Part shown: positions 53,642-61,797 of the stretch, one piece after another | Layout: every line of letters begins with the position of its first letter | Numbering within the stretch: position 1 is the first letter of the stretch | Origin: Reichenbachiella sp. 5M10 | GTDB taxonomy: Bacteria; Bacteroidota; Bacteroidia; Cytophagales; Cyclobacteriaceae | Length of the DNA: 64,000 bases | Direction of reading: 5' to 3' | Assembly: GCF_002742335.1 (NCBI RefSeq) | Contig: NZ_MDGR01000007.1 | Span: 4,566,785 to 4,630,784 of the forward strand | The notes under the pieces: model-generated | What the model was told of the DNA's origin: nothing | What the model saw: the letters and a program-made list of their open reading frames with translations, nothing else | Database searches by the model: none | Translations under genes and position numbers: made by a program

Positions 53642-54535
53642 ATGGCTAATTTGAAGGAAGTAAAGAATAGGATCCAGTCTGTCACCTCGACACAGCAGAT
53701 CACCAGCGCCATGAAAATGGTCGCGGCTGCCAAGTTGAAACGTGCGCAAGATCGTATCACGCAGATGAGACCCTATTCTCAAAAGCTAACGGGTATTCTA
53801 CAGAATGTATCTTCGGCACTCGATGGTGAAATCGAAAATGCCTTTGGAGTAACAAGAGAAGTAGAGAACGTCCTGCTGGTGGTCGTGTCTTCTGATAGAG
53901 GGCTATGTGGTGCTTTCAACAACAACGTGTTTAAAGCTGCCATCTCTGCGGTCGAAAAGAAGTATTCTTACGAGAACAAGCACGATGGCGTGCATATTCT
54001 TCCAATAGGCAAAAAGGCTTTTGAGTACTTTTCTAAAAGAAACTACCAAGTCATAAAGGGCTATCAGGATATGTTTCAGGATTTGACTTTCGATAAAGTG
54101 AGAGAAGCGGCAGAGTATGTGATGGAGTCCTTTGAGTCTAGTGCATATGACAAGGTCGATTTGATCTACAATGAATCCAAGAACGTCGCGACCCAGATTG
54201 TGCGTACGGAGGAATTCTTGCCTCTACAGTCCGAAAGCGTATCAGAAGAGCGCCCGTCGAAAAGCAACGTAGATTACATCTTTGAACCATCAGCAGAGTA
54301 TGTGGTCAATGAGCTGATCCCAAAGTCGCTAAAGATTCAATTCTATAAAGCAGTATTGGAGTCGAATGCTTCGGAGCATGGTGCACGTATGACTGCCATG
54401 GGCCAAGCTACTGACAATGCAGGAGAATTGTTGAAGCAATTGAAATTGACATACAACAGAACGCGTCAAGCGGCGATCACCAAGGAGATCTTAGAGATTG
54501 TTGGAGGTGCAGAAGCATTGGCAAGCGATTCTTAA
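53642..54535 (+). CDS. atpG: ATP synthase F1 subunit gamma
   Basis: Central rotor shaft. 297 residues: N-terminal ANLKEVKNRIQSVTSTQQITSAMKMVAAAKLKRAQ coiled-coil (only part needed for identification is residues 2-21), SSDRGLCGAFNNNVFK in the Rossmann part, and C-terminal ERGARMTAMGQATDNAGEL-like segment (SEHGARMTAMGQATDNA). It is the last gene of the operon: no atpD or atpC (beta, epsilon) follows; a terminator lies 24 nt behind. In Bacteroidota beta/epsilon are usually at a separate locus. Confidence 0.98.
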   Translation: MANLKEVKNRIQSVTSTQQITSAMKMVAAAKLKRAQDRITQMRPYSQKLTGILQNVSSALDGEIENAFGVTREVENVLLVVVSSDRGLCGAFNNNVFKAAISAVEKKYSYENKHDGVHILPIGKKAFEYFSKRNYQVIKGYQDMFQDLTFDKVREAAEYVMESFESSAYDKVDLIYNESKNVATQIVRTEEFLPLQSESVSEERPSKSNVDYIFEPSAEYVVNELIPKSLKIQFYKAVLESNASEHGARMTAMGQATDNAGELLKQLKLTYNRTRQAAITKEILEIVGGAEALASDS

Positions 54536-54558
54536 TTCGAATAATATTTGATAAATTG

Positions 54559-54590
54559 AAAGCCCTGACAGTTTCTGTTAGGGCTTTTTT
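54559..54590 (+). terminator. Terminator of the atp operon
   Basis: Stem AAAGCCCT (54559-54566) and AGGGCTTT (54580-54587), extended inward by GACAG/CTGTT with one G-T pair, loop TTT, then TTTTTTT overlapping the right arm. Strong intrinsic signal 23 nt after atpG. Confidence 0.93.
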
Positions 54591-54607
54591 TGTAACTCTG
54601 CTTTGGT

Positions 54608-55447
54608 TTGAACACTACTCATATTCCCATCATGGTTTTTCGTCTGATGACATGGTTGTCACTAGACATAGCGTTAGGAGCAGTGGTGTTGACACAGAGT
54701 ATTGCTTACCTCTTTGGGGTGTCGATGGAGCCTTCTGTTTCCTGGGCATTGTTTCTTTGTGTATGGATGATTTATACCCTGGATCATCTACTTGATGCCA
54801 AAAAGCTCAAGAAAGAACCCAGCATGCCTCGTCATACCTTTCACTATCGTTTTGCTACCCCTATTTTTGGTGCTCTAATTGTCGTGGCTGCACTGAGTTT
54901 GATCCTTGTATTTTATTTGCCTGTCGCTACCCTGCTTTATGGAACGGTAGTGGCAGGGCTCGTAGGTATCTATATCTTGCTGACATGGTGGTTGAGGGTG
55001 TTTATCGCCAAAGAGGTTCTCATTGCTACGCTCTATACAGTAGGGGTGTTTTTGGGGCCTTTGTCATCTGGCTTAGTGTGGGATTACTCTGTGGTGGTGG
55101 TCTTTGTAGAACTGTGGTTGTTAGCTTTGATCAATTTGATGTTGTTTTCGATGTATGAGCAGGCCAAGGATCAACAAGATGGATTTAGCTCTTGGGCTAC
55201 CATCTTTGGTCAAAAGCAGTTGGTCAAGATGTTAAAGGGTGCTTTCATTGTTTTGTTTTTTGTGCTACTGTATGGTTTTTGGTATGAGACGGGACGATTT
55301 TGGTTTATTTTTCAACTTTTGATCACCGTGATGGGAGGTTTTTTGGCTGTTTTGTTTTTTAGAAGAGAGTTCTTCTACCAAAATGAATCCTATAGGGTGA
55401 TAGGGGATGCTGTTTTCTTTGTACCTGTTCTTGTCTTTTTGTTTTGA
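54608..55447 (+). CDS. UbiA-like polytopic membrane protein (putative prenyltransferase family)
   Basis: 279 residues, about eight to nine membrane helices. Two Asp-rich loops in UbiA-like positions are visible: IYTLDHLLDAKK (D59, D63) and LINLMLFSMYEQAKDQQDG (N176, E184, D188, D191). They are divergent from the canonical NDxxDxxxD, so transfer of a prenyl group is possible but not certain. The start is either TTG 54608 or ATG 54632. Its stop overlaps the TTG start of the methyltransferase gene by 4 nt (TTGA), a translationally coupled pair. No further pathway genes are next to it. Function beyond family resemblance is not known. Confidence 0.6.
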   Translation: MNTTHIPIMVFRLMTWLSLDIALGAVVLTQSIAYLFGVSMEPSVSWALFLCVWMIYTLDHLLDAKKLKKEPSMPRHTFHYRFATPIFGALIVVAALSLILVFYLPVATLLYGTVVAGLVGIYILLTWWLRVFIAKEVLIATLYTVGVFLGPLSSGLVWDYSVVVVFVELWLLALINLMLFSMYEQAKDQQDGFSSWATIFGQKQLVKMLKGAFIVLFFVLLYGFWYETGRFWFIFQLLITVMGGFLAVLFFRREFFYQNESYRVIGDAVFFVPVLVFLF

Positions 55448-56073
55448 ACAATTTTGATTCGATAGCTCCAGTGTATGACGCGTTGGCCAAGGTCGTCTTT
55501 TGGGGAGGCATAGAGAGGGCTAACCGGTTTTTTCTCTCAGAGATTCCTTCTGGTAGTCGCATGTTGATTGTAGGAGGAGGGTCTGGAAAAATACTAGAGG
55601 ACCTCGCCGAATTGTATGATGATTTGCAGATTGTCTATGTGGAAAGTTCCAAGGGGATGATTGATCGTGCGAAACAGAGAAAATCAGGTGTAAATCAAAT
55701 CACTTTTGTTCATGCTTCTTTTCCACAAGTGACTATCCAGCCACAAGAGTTTGACGTGGTTATGGGACCTTTCTTTTTTGATCTTTTTGATGCGGGGTCT
55801 TTGTTGTTGATTTTGGAGACGGTGCGGTACGTACTCAAACACTCGGGCCTGCTGCTGGTCTCGGATTTTCGAATGGAAGAGAAGAGGGGGTGGCACAGGT
55901 GGTTGTCATGGAGTATGCATGGTTTTTTTCGCTGTGTGGCAAAGCTGCAAAGCGAGAAGCTGAGGGATTTGGATACAGAGATCATCTCTGCTGGTTTTGC
56001 CCCAAAGAAGCAGCGGTGTTTCTATGGCAAATTCATTTTTGCGGCGGTTTATCAGTATACAGGTAATTTGTAG
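55444..56073 (+). CDS. SAM-dependent methyltransferase, class I
   Basis: 209 residues. Motif I is MLIVGGGSGKILEDL (40-54), the acidic end of beta-2 is VYVESSKGMIDRAKQ, and a motif IV-like EFDVVMGPFFFDLFD follows. A C-terminal tail with AKLQSEKLRDLDTEI and a KFIFAAVYQY strand resembles methyltransferases acting on lipophilic substrates. It starts with TTG inside the stop of the UbiA-like gene, and no ATG is available near the N-terminus. The pairing with a UbiA-like protein suggests a shared lipid or quinone-like substrate; the substrate itself is unknown. Confidence 0.8.
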   Translation: MNNFDSIAPVYDALAKVVFWGGIERANRFFLSEIPSGSRMLIVGGGSGKILEDLAELYDDLQIVYVESSKGMIDRAKQRKSGVNQITFVHASFPQVTIQPQEFDVVMGPFFFDLFDAGSLLLILETVRYVLKHSGLLLVSDFRMEEKRGWHRWLSWSMHGFFRCVAKLQSEKLRDLDTEIISAGFAPKKQRCFYGKFIFAAVYQYTGNL

Positions 56074-56079
56074 GAGGAA

Positions 56080-56112
56080 ATGGAAACCTTGGGTAATAGG
56101 CGGTGTCTATAG
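56080..56112 (+). other. Possible 10-codon leader peptide with a strong ribosome binding site
   Basis: AGGAGGAA (56073-56080 region) immediately precedes ATG 56080, which opens METLGNRRCL and stops at TAG 56110-56112. Such a strong Shine-Dalgarno is unusual in this window. It could be a translated leader coupled to the sigma factor start 23 nt later, or chance. Confidence 0.3.
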
Positions 56113-56134
56113 GGTAATTAAAACTGACCAATTC

Positions 56135-56698
56135 GTGCAGAGAGATATTCATAAAGAGATCATCTTGAGGTGTCAAGAGGGGGATCGCAAGGCTCAATCG
56201 GAATTGTACCATCTGTATGCCAAAGCGATGTACAACATCTGTCGCAGAATGGTGGCAGATGACGATGAAGCCAAGGACATTTTACAAGATGCGTTTGTAG
56301 ATGCCTTCATACAAATTAAAAAACTCAAGGATATCAATTTTTTTAGCGCTTGGATCAAAAGAATCACCATCAACAAGTGTCTAAATGCGATGAGAAAGCG
56401 CAAAATTTTTGCGCTTTCTCTAGACGAGGGAGAAGAAGTACAAGAGTATGTGGATGCTGTGTCAGATCAGGATTTGGTACAAACGGAGGCTGCCAAAATT
56501 ATGCAGGCGATAGAACACTTAGCCCCTGGTAGCCGTGCGGTATTGAACTTGTTTTTGTTCGAGGGATATGATCACAAGGAAATTGCTCAGATTCTCAATA
56601 TTACCGAAGGAGCATCTAAGTCTCAATACAGCAAAGCAAAGCAGAAAATTCGTCATATTATTAACCTTCAAAACACGACAAGTTATGGGAATGGATGA
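56135..56698 (+). CDS. ECF-type RNA polymerase sigma-70 factor
   Basis: Alternative sigma factor. The frame is open from 55997 but overlaps the methyltransferase; the best start is GTG 56135 (encoding MQRDIHKEII), giving 187 residues. Region 2 covers about 10-85 (KAQSELYHLYAKAMYNICRRMV, DEAKDILQDAFVDAFIQIKKL) and region 4 about 125-180 (HLAPGSRAVLNLFLFEGYDHKEIAQIL, TEGASKSQYSKAKQKI). It overlaps the next gene, as usual for a sigma/anti-sigma pair. Its stop is at 56698; target promoters are not visible, but self-control of the operon is likely. Confidence 0.93.
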   Translation: MQRDIHKEIILRCQEGDRKAQSELYHLYAKAMYNICRRMVADDDEAKDILQDAFVDAFIQIKKLKDINFFSAWIKRITINKCLNAMRKRKIFALSLDEGEEVQEYVDAVSDQDLVQTEAAKIMQAIEHLAPGSRAVLNLFLFEGYDHKEIAQILNITEGASKSQYSKAKQKIRHIINLQNTTSYGNG

Positions 56699-57188
56699 GT
56701 GGAAAAACCATGTGGAGTCTAAGCGTGAGTCTTTTGAAATGTATGATGTGCCCAAAGGTACTTGGGATCAGGTCGAGGGGTGGTTGGATGAGGACAATAG
56801 GCACATTCGCCTCCCACGTAGATACCTGTGGAGAGGCCTGGTTGGGGCAGCAGCTTTGTTGCTTGCTTTGGGGCTTGGGTTGACTTCTTTGCTAGTGGAG
56901 AAGTATCAAGCGACGGCCATATCGCCGGAGTTGGTAGAGGTGCAAAACTATTATCAAGGTGAAATTGCGCTCAAGATGCAACAGGTGTCACATTTGGAGA
57001 ATTTTGCCGATATATCTCGAGATATGGAAACATTGGACGAGGCTTTCGTCCAAATGAAGAGAGATCTCAATGATAATGTAGACAATCAAGAAGTCATCAA
57101 CGAGATGATCGAAAATTATAAAATTAAGCTTGAGATACTCGAGAGGATCTTAGAAAGATTGGATCAAAGTGATGCGAAGAAATTGTAG
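56685..57188 (+). CDS. Single-pass membrane protein, putative anti-sigma factor
   Basis: 167 residues from ATG 56685 (or 165 from 56691). An N-terminal cytosolic segment of about 45 residues (WKNHVESKRESFEMYDVPKGTWDQVEGWL) precedes one membrane helix (LVGAAALLLALGLGLTSLLV) and a periplasmic helical domain (LKMQQVSHLENFADISRDMETLDEAFVQMKRDL). The topology and its overlap with the sigma gene suggest an anti-sigma factor, though no ZAS zinc motif is present. It overlaps the DUF4097-like gene by 17 nt. Confidence in the regulatory role is moderate. Confidence 0.78.
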   Translation: MGMDEWKNHVESKRESFEMYDVPKGTWDQVEGWLDEDNRHIRLPRRYLWRGLVGAAALLLALGLGLTSLLVEKYQATAISPELVEVQNYYQGEIALKMQQVSHLENFADISRDMETLDEAFVQMKRDLNDNVDNQEVINEMIENYKIKLEILERILERLDQSDAKKL

Positions 57189-58308
57189 ATGGATAGGGAT
57201 TTGGCTTGTGCTAGGAGGTCTTGCGATTCCACAAGTATGGGCTCAGAGTGATAGCAAGATTACCAAGACGATCCATCGGGCTTTTGTTCTGAAGGAGCAT
57301 TCGGCTGTGGAGCTGTCCAATAAATATGGTCAGGTGATCGTCAATACTTGGGATGCGGATTCGGCTGTGATACGGGTCGAGATATCAGGCTATGGTAAGT
57401 CAGGTGATTCGATGGACAAACTGATCAATCGAGTAGATGTGGATTTCGATCATTTTGGTAGTGTGCTCTCTGCCGAGACGATATTTGATCGCAACTCGAG
57501 TGTAGTGAGCCAAATGTGGAACAGCATCAGTGATTATTCCAAAAATCTTGTGAGTAAAAACAAGATTAGTGTTGACTATGAAGTATTCATCCCACGAAAG
57601 TGCAAATTGGATGTGACCAATCGCTACGGTGATCTGTTTGTAGATCAGTTTTGGGGAGACGCTCGAATTGATGTGTCTCATGGTGACTTGCAAATCCACG
57701 AGCTGCGGGGCAAGTCCAAAGTGTATTTGAGTTATGGAAAAGGGCGGTTCAATAAGCTGTCTGATGCTTATCTGGAGTTGAAAGTGGCAGAAGCGTATGT
57801 TGAAGAGGGGAGTATTCTCAGCATTGAAAGCTATACCTCCGAAATCAATTTGGATCGAGCCAAGAGTGTGAAGCTCAATTCCAAGAACGACAATCTGCAG
57901 ATTGGTCAGGTTATGGCATTGCGTGGTACGGCGACTTTTACCGATATCAAGATCGATAGCATGAGTGATCGAGTGGATTTGACCCTTAACTACGGAGCAT
58001 GTACGATCAACCACATCAACCCTAACTTTGGGTCGGTGGCTGTACAGTCCAAGCACGCGGATATCAATTTTACCTTTGGTGTAGGTTCATATTTTCAAGC
58101 CGAGATCAAAGGAAAAGAAGACCAGATCTATTTGACCAATTCGTTTAGAGGAATGGACAAGGCATATGACATAGAAACCAAAGAAGTTATCATTTTGACT
58201 GGGGATATTGGTATATACAAAGGCAAAAAGAGTAAAGTAAATATCGAAGGCACGGGTGGAGACATCTATTTGTTTTTGGAAGAGTCAGGAATGTCAAGGA
58301 AGAAATGA
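57172..58308 (+). CDS. DUF4097-like beta-helical exported protein
   Basis: Start ATG 57172 (a GTG sits directly before it). Signal peptide ends at PQVWAQ. The remaining 355 residues are dominated by short beta strands with the pattern AVELSNKYGQVIVNTWDAD, KLDVTNRYGDLFVDQFWGD, RIDVSHGDLQIHELRG, NLQIGQVMALRG, as in putative-adhesin DUF4097 proteins. It likely faces the periplasm or surface. Genes of this type frequently follow an ECF sigma/anti-sigma pair in Bacteroidota, which is the case here. Its stop overlaps the next start by 4 nt (ATGA). Confidence 0.82.
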   Translation: MRRNCRWIGIWLVLGGLAIPQVWAQSDSKITKTIHRAFVLKEHSAVELSNKYGQVIVNTWDADSAVIRVEISGYGKSGDSMDKLINRVDVDFDHFGSVLSAETIFDRNSSVVSQMWNSISDYSKNLVSKNKISVDYEVFIPRKCKLDVTNRYGDLFVDQFWGDARIDVSHGDLQIHELRGKSKVYLSYGKGRFNKLSDAYLELKVAEAYVEEGSILSIESYTSEINLDRAKSVKLNSKNDNLQIGQVMALRGTATFTDIKIDSMSDRVDLTLNYGACTINHINPNFGSVAVQSKHADINFTFGVGSYFQAEIKGKEDQIYLTNSFRGMDKAYDIETKEVIILTGDIGIYKGKKSKVNIEGTGGDIYLFLEESGMSRKK

Positions 58309-58835
58309 GCATAACTAAACTAACCTACGCACTAGTGGTAGTGCTGCTATTCGTATTGAGTCCGCTGTGTACCGAGGCACAGCAATACCATCAATCTGCA
58401 GGGGTTCGCTATGGTAGCAAGACCTCTGCGTTGACGTATAAGAAATTTCTCAAAGGTGAGCATGCCATCGAAGCATGGGTAAGTGGACGCGACGAAGGTG
58501 TACAGCTTACTACATTGTACCTTCATCATATACCTATGTCAGTAGCCTCTACAGACAATTTTTATTTTTATGTGGGGGTCGGGGGGCATTTGGGCTACCA
58601 AAAGAACAAGAAAATCAGCAAAAGAATAGATCAATATTCTCCGGATGATTACTACTATTTCAAGGATGAGTTTGTAGAGATGGGGATAGATGCAATGATC
58701 GGAGTGGAGTATCGCTTGTTGCGGATACCTATGTCGGTGAACGTTGACCTCAAACCATATTTGAATTACATCGGATTTAGGAAGCTAGATGGAGATTTTT
58801 GGGACGGGGCTATTGGCTTGAAATACATATTCTAA
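58305..58835 (+). CDS. Small outer-membrane barrel protein (176 residues)
   Basis: Signal peptide (LVVVLLFVLSPLCTEAQ) followed by alternating strands: SAGVRYGSKTSALTYKKFL, HAIEAWVSGRDEGVQLTTLYL, NFYFYVGVGGHLGYQKN, and a terminal GAIGLKYIF ending in Phe, a typical outer-membrane barrel end. No named family. It is in the ECF-controlled unit: overlaps the DUF4097-like gene by 4 nt and is followed after 3 nt by another barrel gene. Confidence 0.8.
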   Translation: MSITKLTYALVVVLLFVLSPLCTEAQQYHQSAGVRYGSKTSALTYKKFLKGEHAIEAWVSGRDEGVQLTTLYLHHIPMSVASTDNFYFYVGVGGHLGYQKNKKISKRIDQYSPDDYYYFKDEFVEMGIDAMIGVEYRLLRIPMSVNVDLKPYLNYIGFRKLDGDFWDGAIGLKYIF

Positions 58836-58838
58836 AGT

Positions 58839-59486
58839 ATGAGAAAGAACATATACTTGCTAGTGAGCATGATGATTTGGGGACATTTGGCTTTCGCCCA
58901 AAACTACATGGACGATGAAGAAAAGAAGGAGATTAAGTCCTTGATTCATAAGGATAATGACATCACGGGGTTTGGAAGTGCCGATTTCAAAATAGGTTCG
59001 GTAAAAGAGAAGCAGTCGCTTCTGGTAGGCGTACATGGCGGGATGCTGATCAACAAAAATGTAATGCTTGGTTTGGGTATGTATGGCTGGGCTATTCGAC
59101 CGGATTTTGTAGGCGAAACCAACGGAGGCACATCCACCAAACTTGAGATGAATGGAGGCTATGCGGGGCTTTTGCTCGGGTGTAAGCTGTTCCCCAAGGA
59201 GATTATACACATTAGTTTACCCGTTTTGGTTGGTGCGGGCAACATTCAGGCACTTGATCCTTATCATTTTGCGAGTTATTATGACGACCGATCCCTTACG
59301 GTGGAGAGTTCAAGTTTCTTTGTGGTTGATTCTGCCGCTGAGATAGAAATGAATATTTCGCATCACTTTCGCTTGGCTGTAGGAGCTGGCTATCGTTTCG
59401 CTCACGGGCTAGATATGGACAACTTGACCGACGGTGATTTGTCAGATTTTTACGGGATGCTGTCTATACAGTTGGGCAAGTTTTAG
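58839..59486 (+). CDS. Outer-membrane beta-barrel protein (215 residues)
   Basis: Signal peptide (LLVSMMIWGHLAFAQ) then a barrel-like protein: LLVGVHGGMLINKNVMLGLGMYGW, LEMNGGYAGLLLGCKLF, HISLPVLVGAGNIQ, FRLAVGAGYRFAHGL, and the C-terminal FYGMLSIQLGKF ending in Phe. No named family. Last gene of the ECF operon; its stop overlaps the 3' end of the convergent GH3 gene by 4 nt (59483-59486), with no terminator between. Confidence 0.8.
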   Translation: MRKNIYLLVSMMIWGHLAFAQNYMDDEEKKEIKSLIHKDNDITGFGSADFKIGSVKEKQSLLVGVHGGMLINKNVMLGLGMYGWAIRPDFVGETNGGTSTKLEMNGGYAGLLLGCKLFPKEIIHISLPVLVGAGNIQALDPYHFASYYDDRSLTVESSSFFVVDSAAEIEMNISHHFRLAVGAGYRFAHGLDMDNLTDGDLSDFYGMLSIQLGKF

Positions 59487-61009
59487 TCTTGAGCCTTGAG
59501 CATGGCGAGTAGATCGTCGATGTATTCACGATTGTTCGCCAGGCGAGGTACTTTGTTCTGTCCACCAAGTTTGCCGCGCTTTTTCATCCACTGATAAAAG
59601 GACCCCGGCTCTGCGATATGCACGACGGGCATTTTCAAGGCAAGATCTTTGTAGCGCTTGGCGTCATAGTCGGAGTTGACTTGTCGTAGTGTCTCATCTA
59701 GTATCGTAGTGAAGCGCTCGAGACTCTCTGGTTTTTTATTGAATTCAATCACCCATTCGTGGCTGCCTTCGCTTTTGTCAGTGAAGTACATCGGAGCAGC
59801 GGTGAAGTTGTCAATCATAGCACCTGTTTTTTCACAAGCCTCTGATATAGCCGTTTCGGCATTTTCTACGACAAGCTCTTCTCCAAAGGCATTGATGAAA
59901 TGCTTGGTTCGTCCGGCGATTTTGATGCGGTAGGGAGACAGTGAAGTGAATTTGATCGTGTCCCCTATGCTGTATCTCCAAAGTCCCGCATTGGTGGTGA
60001 TCAAGAGTGCGTAGATTTGTCCTAGCTCTACATCTTCGAGCCCTATGGCTTTTGGGTTTTCGTTGTGTATTTCCCCATAGGGGATAAACTCGTAGTATAT
60101 CCCATAGTCGAGCATGAGTAGGAGTTCTTCCGAATCTTTTTGGTCTTGTATACCGAAAAAACCCTCTGATGCATTGTATGTTTCGACATAGCGCATGCCC
60201 TGAGAGGGGATGAGTTGTTTGAAGAGGTTACGATAAGGGGTAAACGATACTGCTCCATGAAAGAACACCTCTAGGTTCGGCCAGATCTCAGTGATGTCCT
60301 TGGCACCTTTCATTTCCATTAGGCGTTGCAGTAGCAGGATGGTCCAAGTAGGTACGCCTGAGATGCTTGTTACGTTTTCGTCTATGGTTGTTTCTGCGAG
60401 TTTCTCGATTTTCTCTTCCCAGTTGTCCATCAGAGCAATCTCTAACGAAGGAGTACGAATGATCTGGGCCCACATCGGGAGGTTTTTCATAATGACTGCT
60501 GAGACATCTCCATAGTAGGAGTTGGCTTTTGGGTCGAGTTCGTTGATTTGATGGCTTCCTCCGAGCGCTAGTCCTTTCCCAGAAAACATTTTGGTGTCTG
60601 GGTAGTTGTTGGCGTAGATAGAGATCAAGTCTTTACCACCTTTAAAGTGGCACTCATCGAGTGCTTCGGCAGAAACAGGAATGAATTTACTGCGGGCATT
60701 GGTTGTTCCAGACGACTTGGCAAACCATTTGACATCCGTCGGCCAAAGCAGCTTCTCTTCTCCTTTCATTCTTCGCTCGATGTAAGGGTAGAGTTTTTCG
60801 TAGTTGTGTACAGGGACGTTGTTCCGGTATTGTTCGATGTTCTGGATGTTGGCAAAATCATACTTTTTGCCAAATTCTGTTTTCTTTGCTGTTTGAATTA
60901 GCCTGCACCGAATTTCTTCTTGCACGTCAAGGGGATATTTCTGAAAAAGCTCAATTTGGTGTATGCGCTTCTTCATTACCCAGGTGAGTATTGAATTGAT
61001 GATTTCCAA
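59483..61009 (-). CDS. GH3 auxin-responsive promoter family acyl-adenylating protein
   Basis: 508-residue member of the GH3 family (ANL-like acyl-adenylases; in plants these conjugate amino acids to hormones; bacterial roles are largely unknown). Motifs: FAKSSGTTNARSKFIPVS (ATP-binding loop), YNASEGFFGIQD (Y/TxASE), and LLITTNAGLWRYSIGDTIKF with the YxxGD element. C-terminal swinging domain with LGGQNKVPRLANN. Located 6 nt downstream of lptB on the same strand, so likely co-transcribed with it. The substrate is not predictable. Confidence 0.9.
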   Translation of the reverse strand: MEIINSILTWVMKKRIHQIELFQKYPLDVQEEIRCRLIQTAKKTEFGKKYDFANIQNIEQYRNNVPVHNYEKLYPYIERRMKGEEKLLWPTDVKWFAKSSGTTNARSKFIPVSAEALDECHFKGGKDLISIYANNYPDTKMFSGKGLALGGSHQINELDPKANSYYGDVSAVIMKNLPMWAQIIRTPSLEIALMDNWEEKIEKLAETTIDENVTSISGVPTWTILLLQRLMEMKGAKDITEIWPNLEVFFHGAVSFTPYRNLFKQLIPSQGMRYVETYNASEGFFGIQDQKDSEELLLMLDYGIYYEFIPYGEIHNENPKAIGLEDVELGQIYALLITTNAGLWRYSIGDTIKFTSLSPYRIKIAGRTKHFINAFGEELVVENAETAISEACEKTGAMIDNFTAAPMYFTDKSEGSHEWVIEFNKKPESLERFTTILDETLRQVNSDYDAKRYKDLALKMPVVHIAEPGSFYQWMKKRGKLGGQNKVPRLANNREYIDDLLAMLKAQD

Positions 61010-61015
61010 GCTCGC

Positions 61016-61747
61016 TTAGATTTTTCGCTTCAGTTCGAAATGTCGACCCAAATAGACCCGGCGGACTTGTTCGTCAGCTGCGAGATCTTCCGCAGTACCA
61101 GACTTGAGTAGACTGCCTTCAAACATCAGATAGGCCCTATCGGTGATCGATAGTGTTTCATTTACGTTGTGGTCCGTGATGAGTATGCCGATGTTTTTGT
61201 TTTTGAGTTGAGCGACGATACTCTGAATCTCTTCCACTGCGATGGGGTCGACCCCAGCAAAAGGCTCATCCAATAGGACAAAGTGTGGATCGATGGCCAG
61301 AGCTCGAGCGATCTCAGTTCTTCTACGTTCCCCTCCAGACAATACTCCTCCGAGGTTTTTGCGGACGTGAGTTAGGCTAAACTCTTCTAGTAGATACTCT
61401 ACCTTTTCTTTTTGTTCAGCTTTGGAAATGTTTCTCATCTCTAGTACGGAGAGAATGTTTTCTTCTACACTGAGTTTGCGAAAAATGGAAGCTTCTTGTG
61501 CGAGGTAGCCCACTCCTTTTTTTGCGCGTTTATACATAGGGAGTTCGGTGATATCCTCATCGTCCAAATAGATATGGCCTTCGTTGGGCTTGACCAACCC
61601 TGTGATCATATAAAAGGACGTGGTTTTTCCAGCCCCATTCGGGCCAAGCAACCCTACGATTTCACCTTGATTTACAGTCACGGAGATTCCCTTGACGACT
61701 GTGCGTTTCTTGTATTTTTTGATCAGATTCTCTGCCCTTAATTGCAT
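61016..61747 (-). CDS. lptB: LPS export ABC transporter ATP-binding protein LptB
   Basis: ATPase of the Lpt machine moving lipopolysaccharide from inner to outer membrane. Walker [10 protein letters not shown] (35-43), signature LSGGERRR (136-143), Walker [15 protein letters not shown] (157-170), H-loop H195 region ([12 protein letters not shown]). LptB-type N-terminus [18 protein letters not shown]. 243 residues, normal. The context has recJ upstream (50-nt gap) and GH3 downstream. Confidence 0.96.
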   Translation of the reverse strand: MQLRAENLIKKYKKRTVVKGISVTVNQGEIVGLLGPNGAGKTTSFYMITGLVKPNEGHIYLDDEDITELPMYKRAKKGVGYLAQEASIFRKLSVEENILSVLEMRNISKAEQKEKVEYLLEEFSLTHVRKNLGGVLSGGERRRTEIARALAIDPHFVLLDEPFAGVDPIAVEEIQSIVAQLKNKNIGILITDHNVNETLSITDRAYLMFEGSLLKSGTAEDLAADEQVRRVYLGRHFELKRKI

Positions 61748-61797
61748 AGATAGAATATTGCTACAGGATGTATTTTGGCAATTTTAATGATAATATT

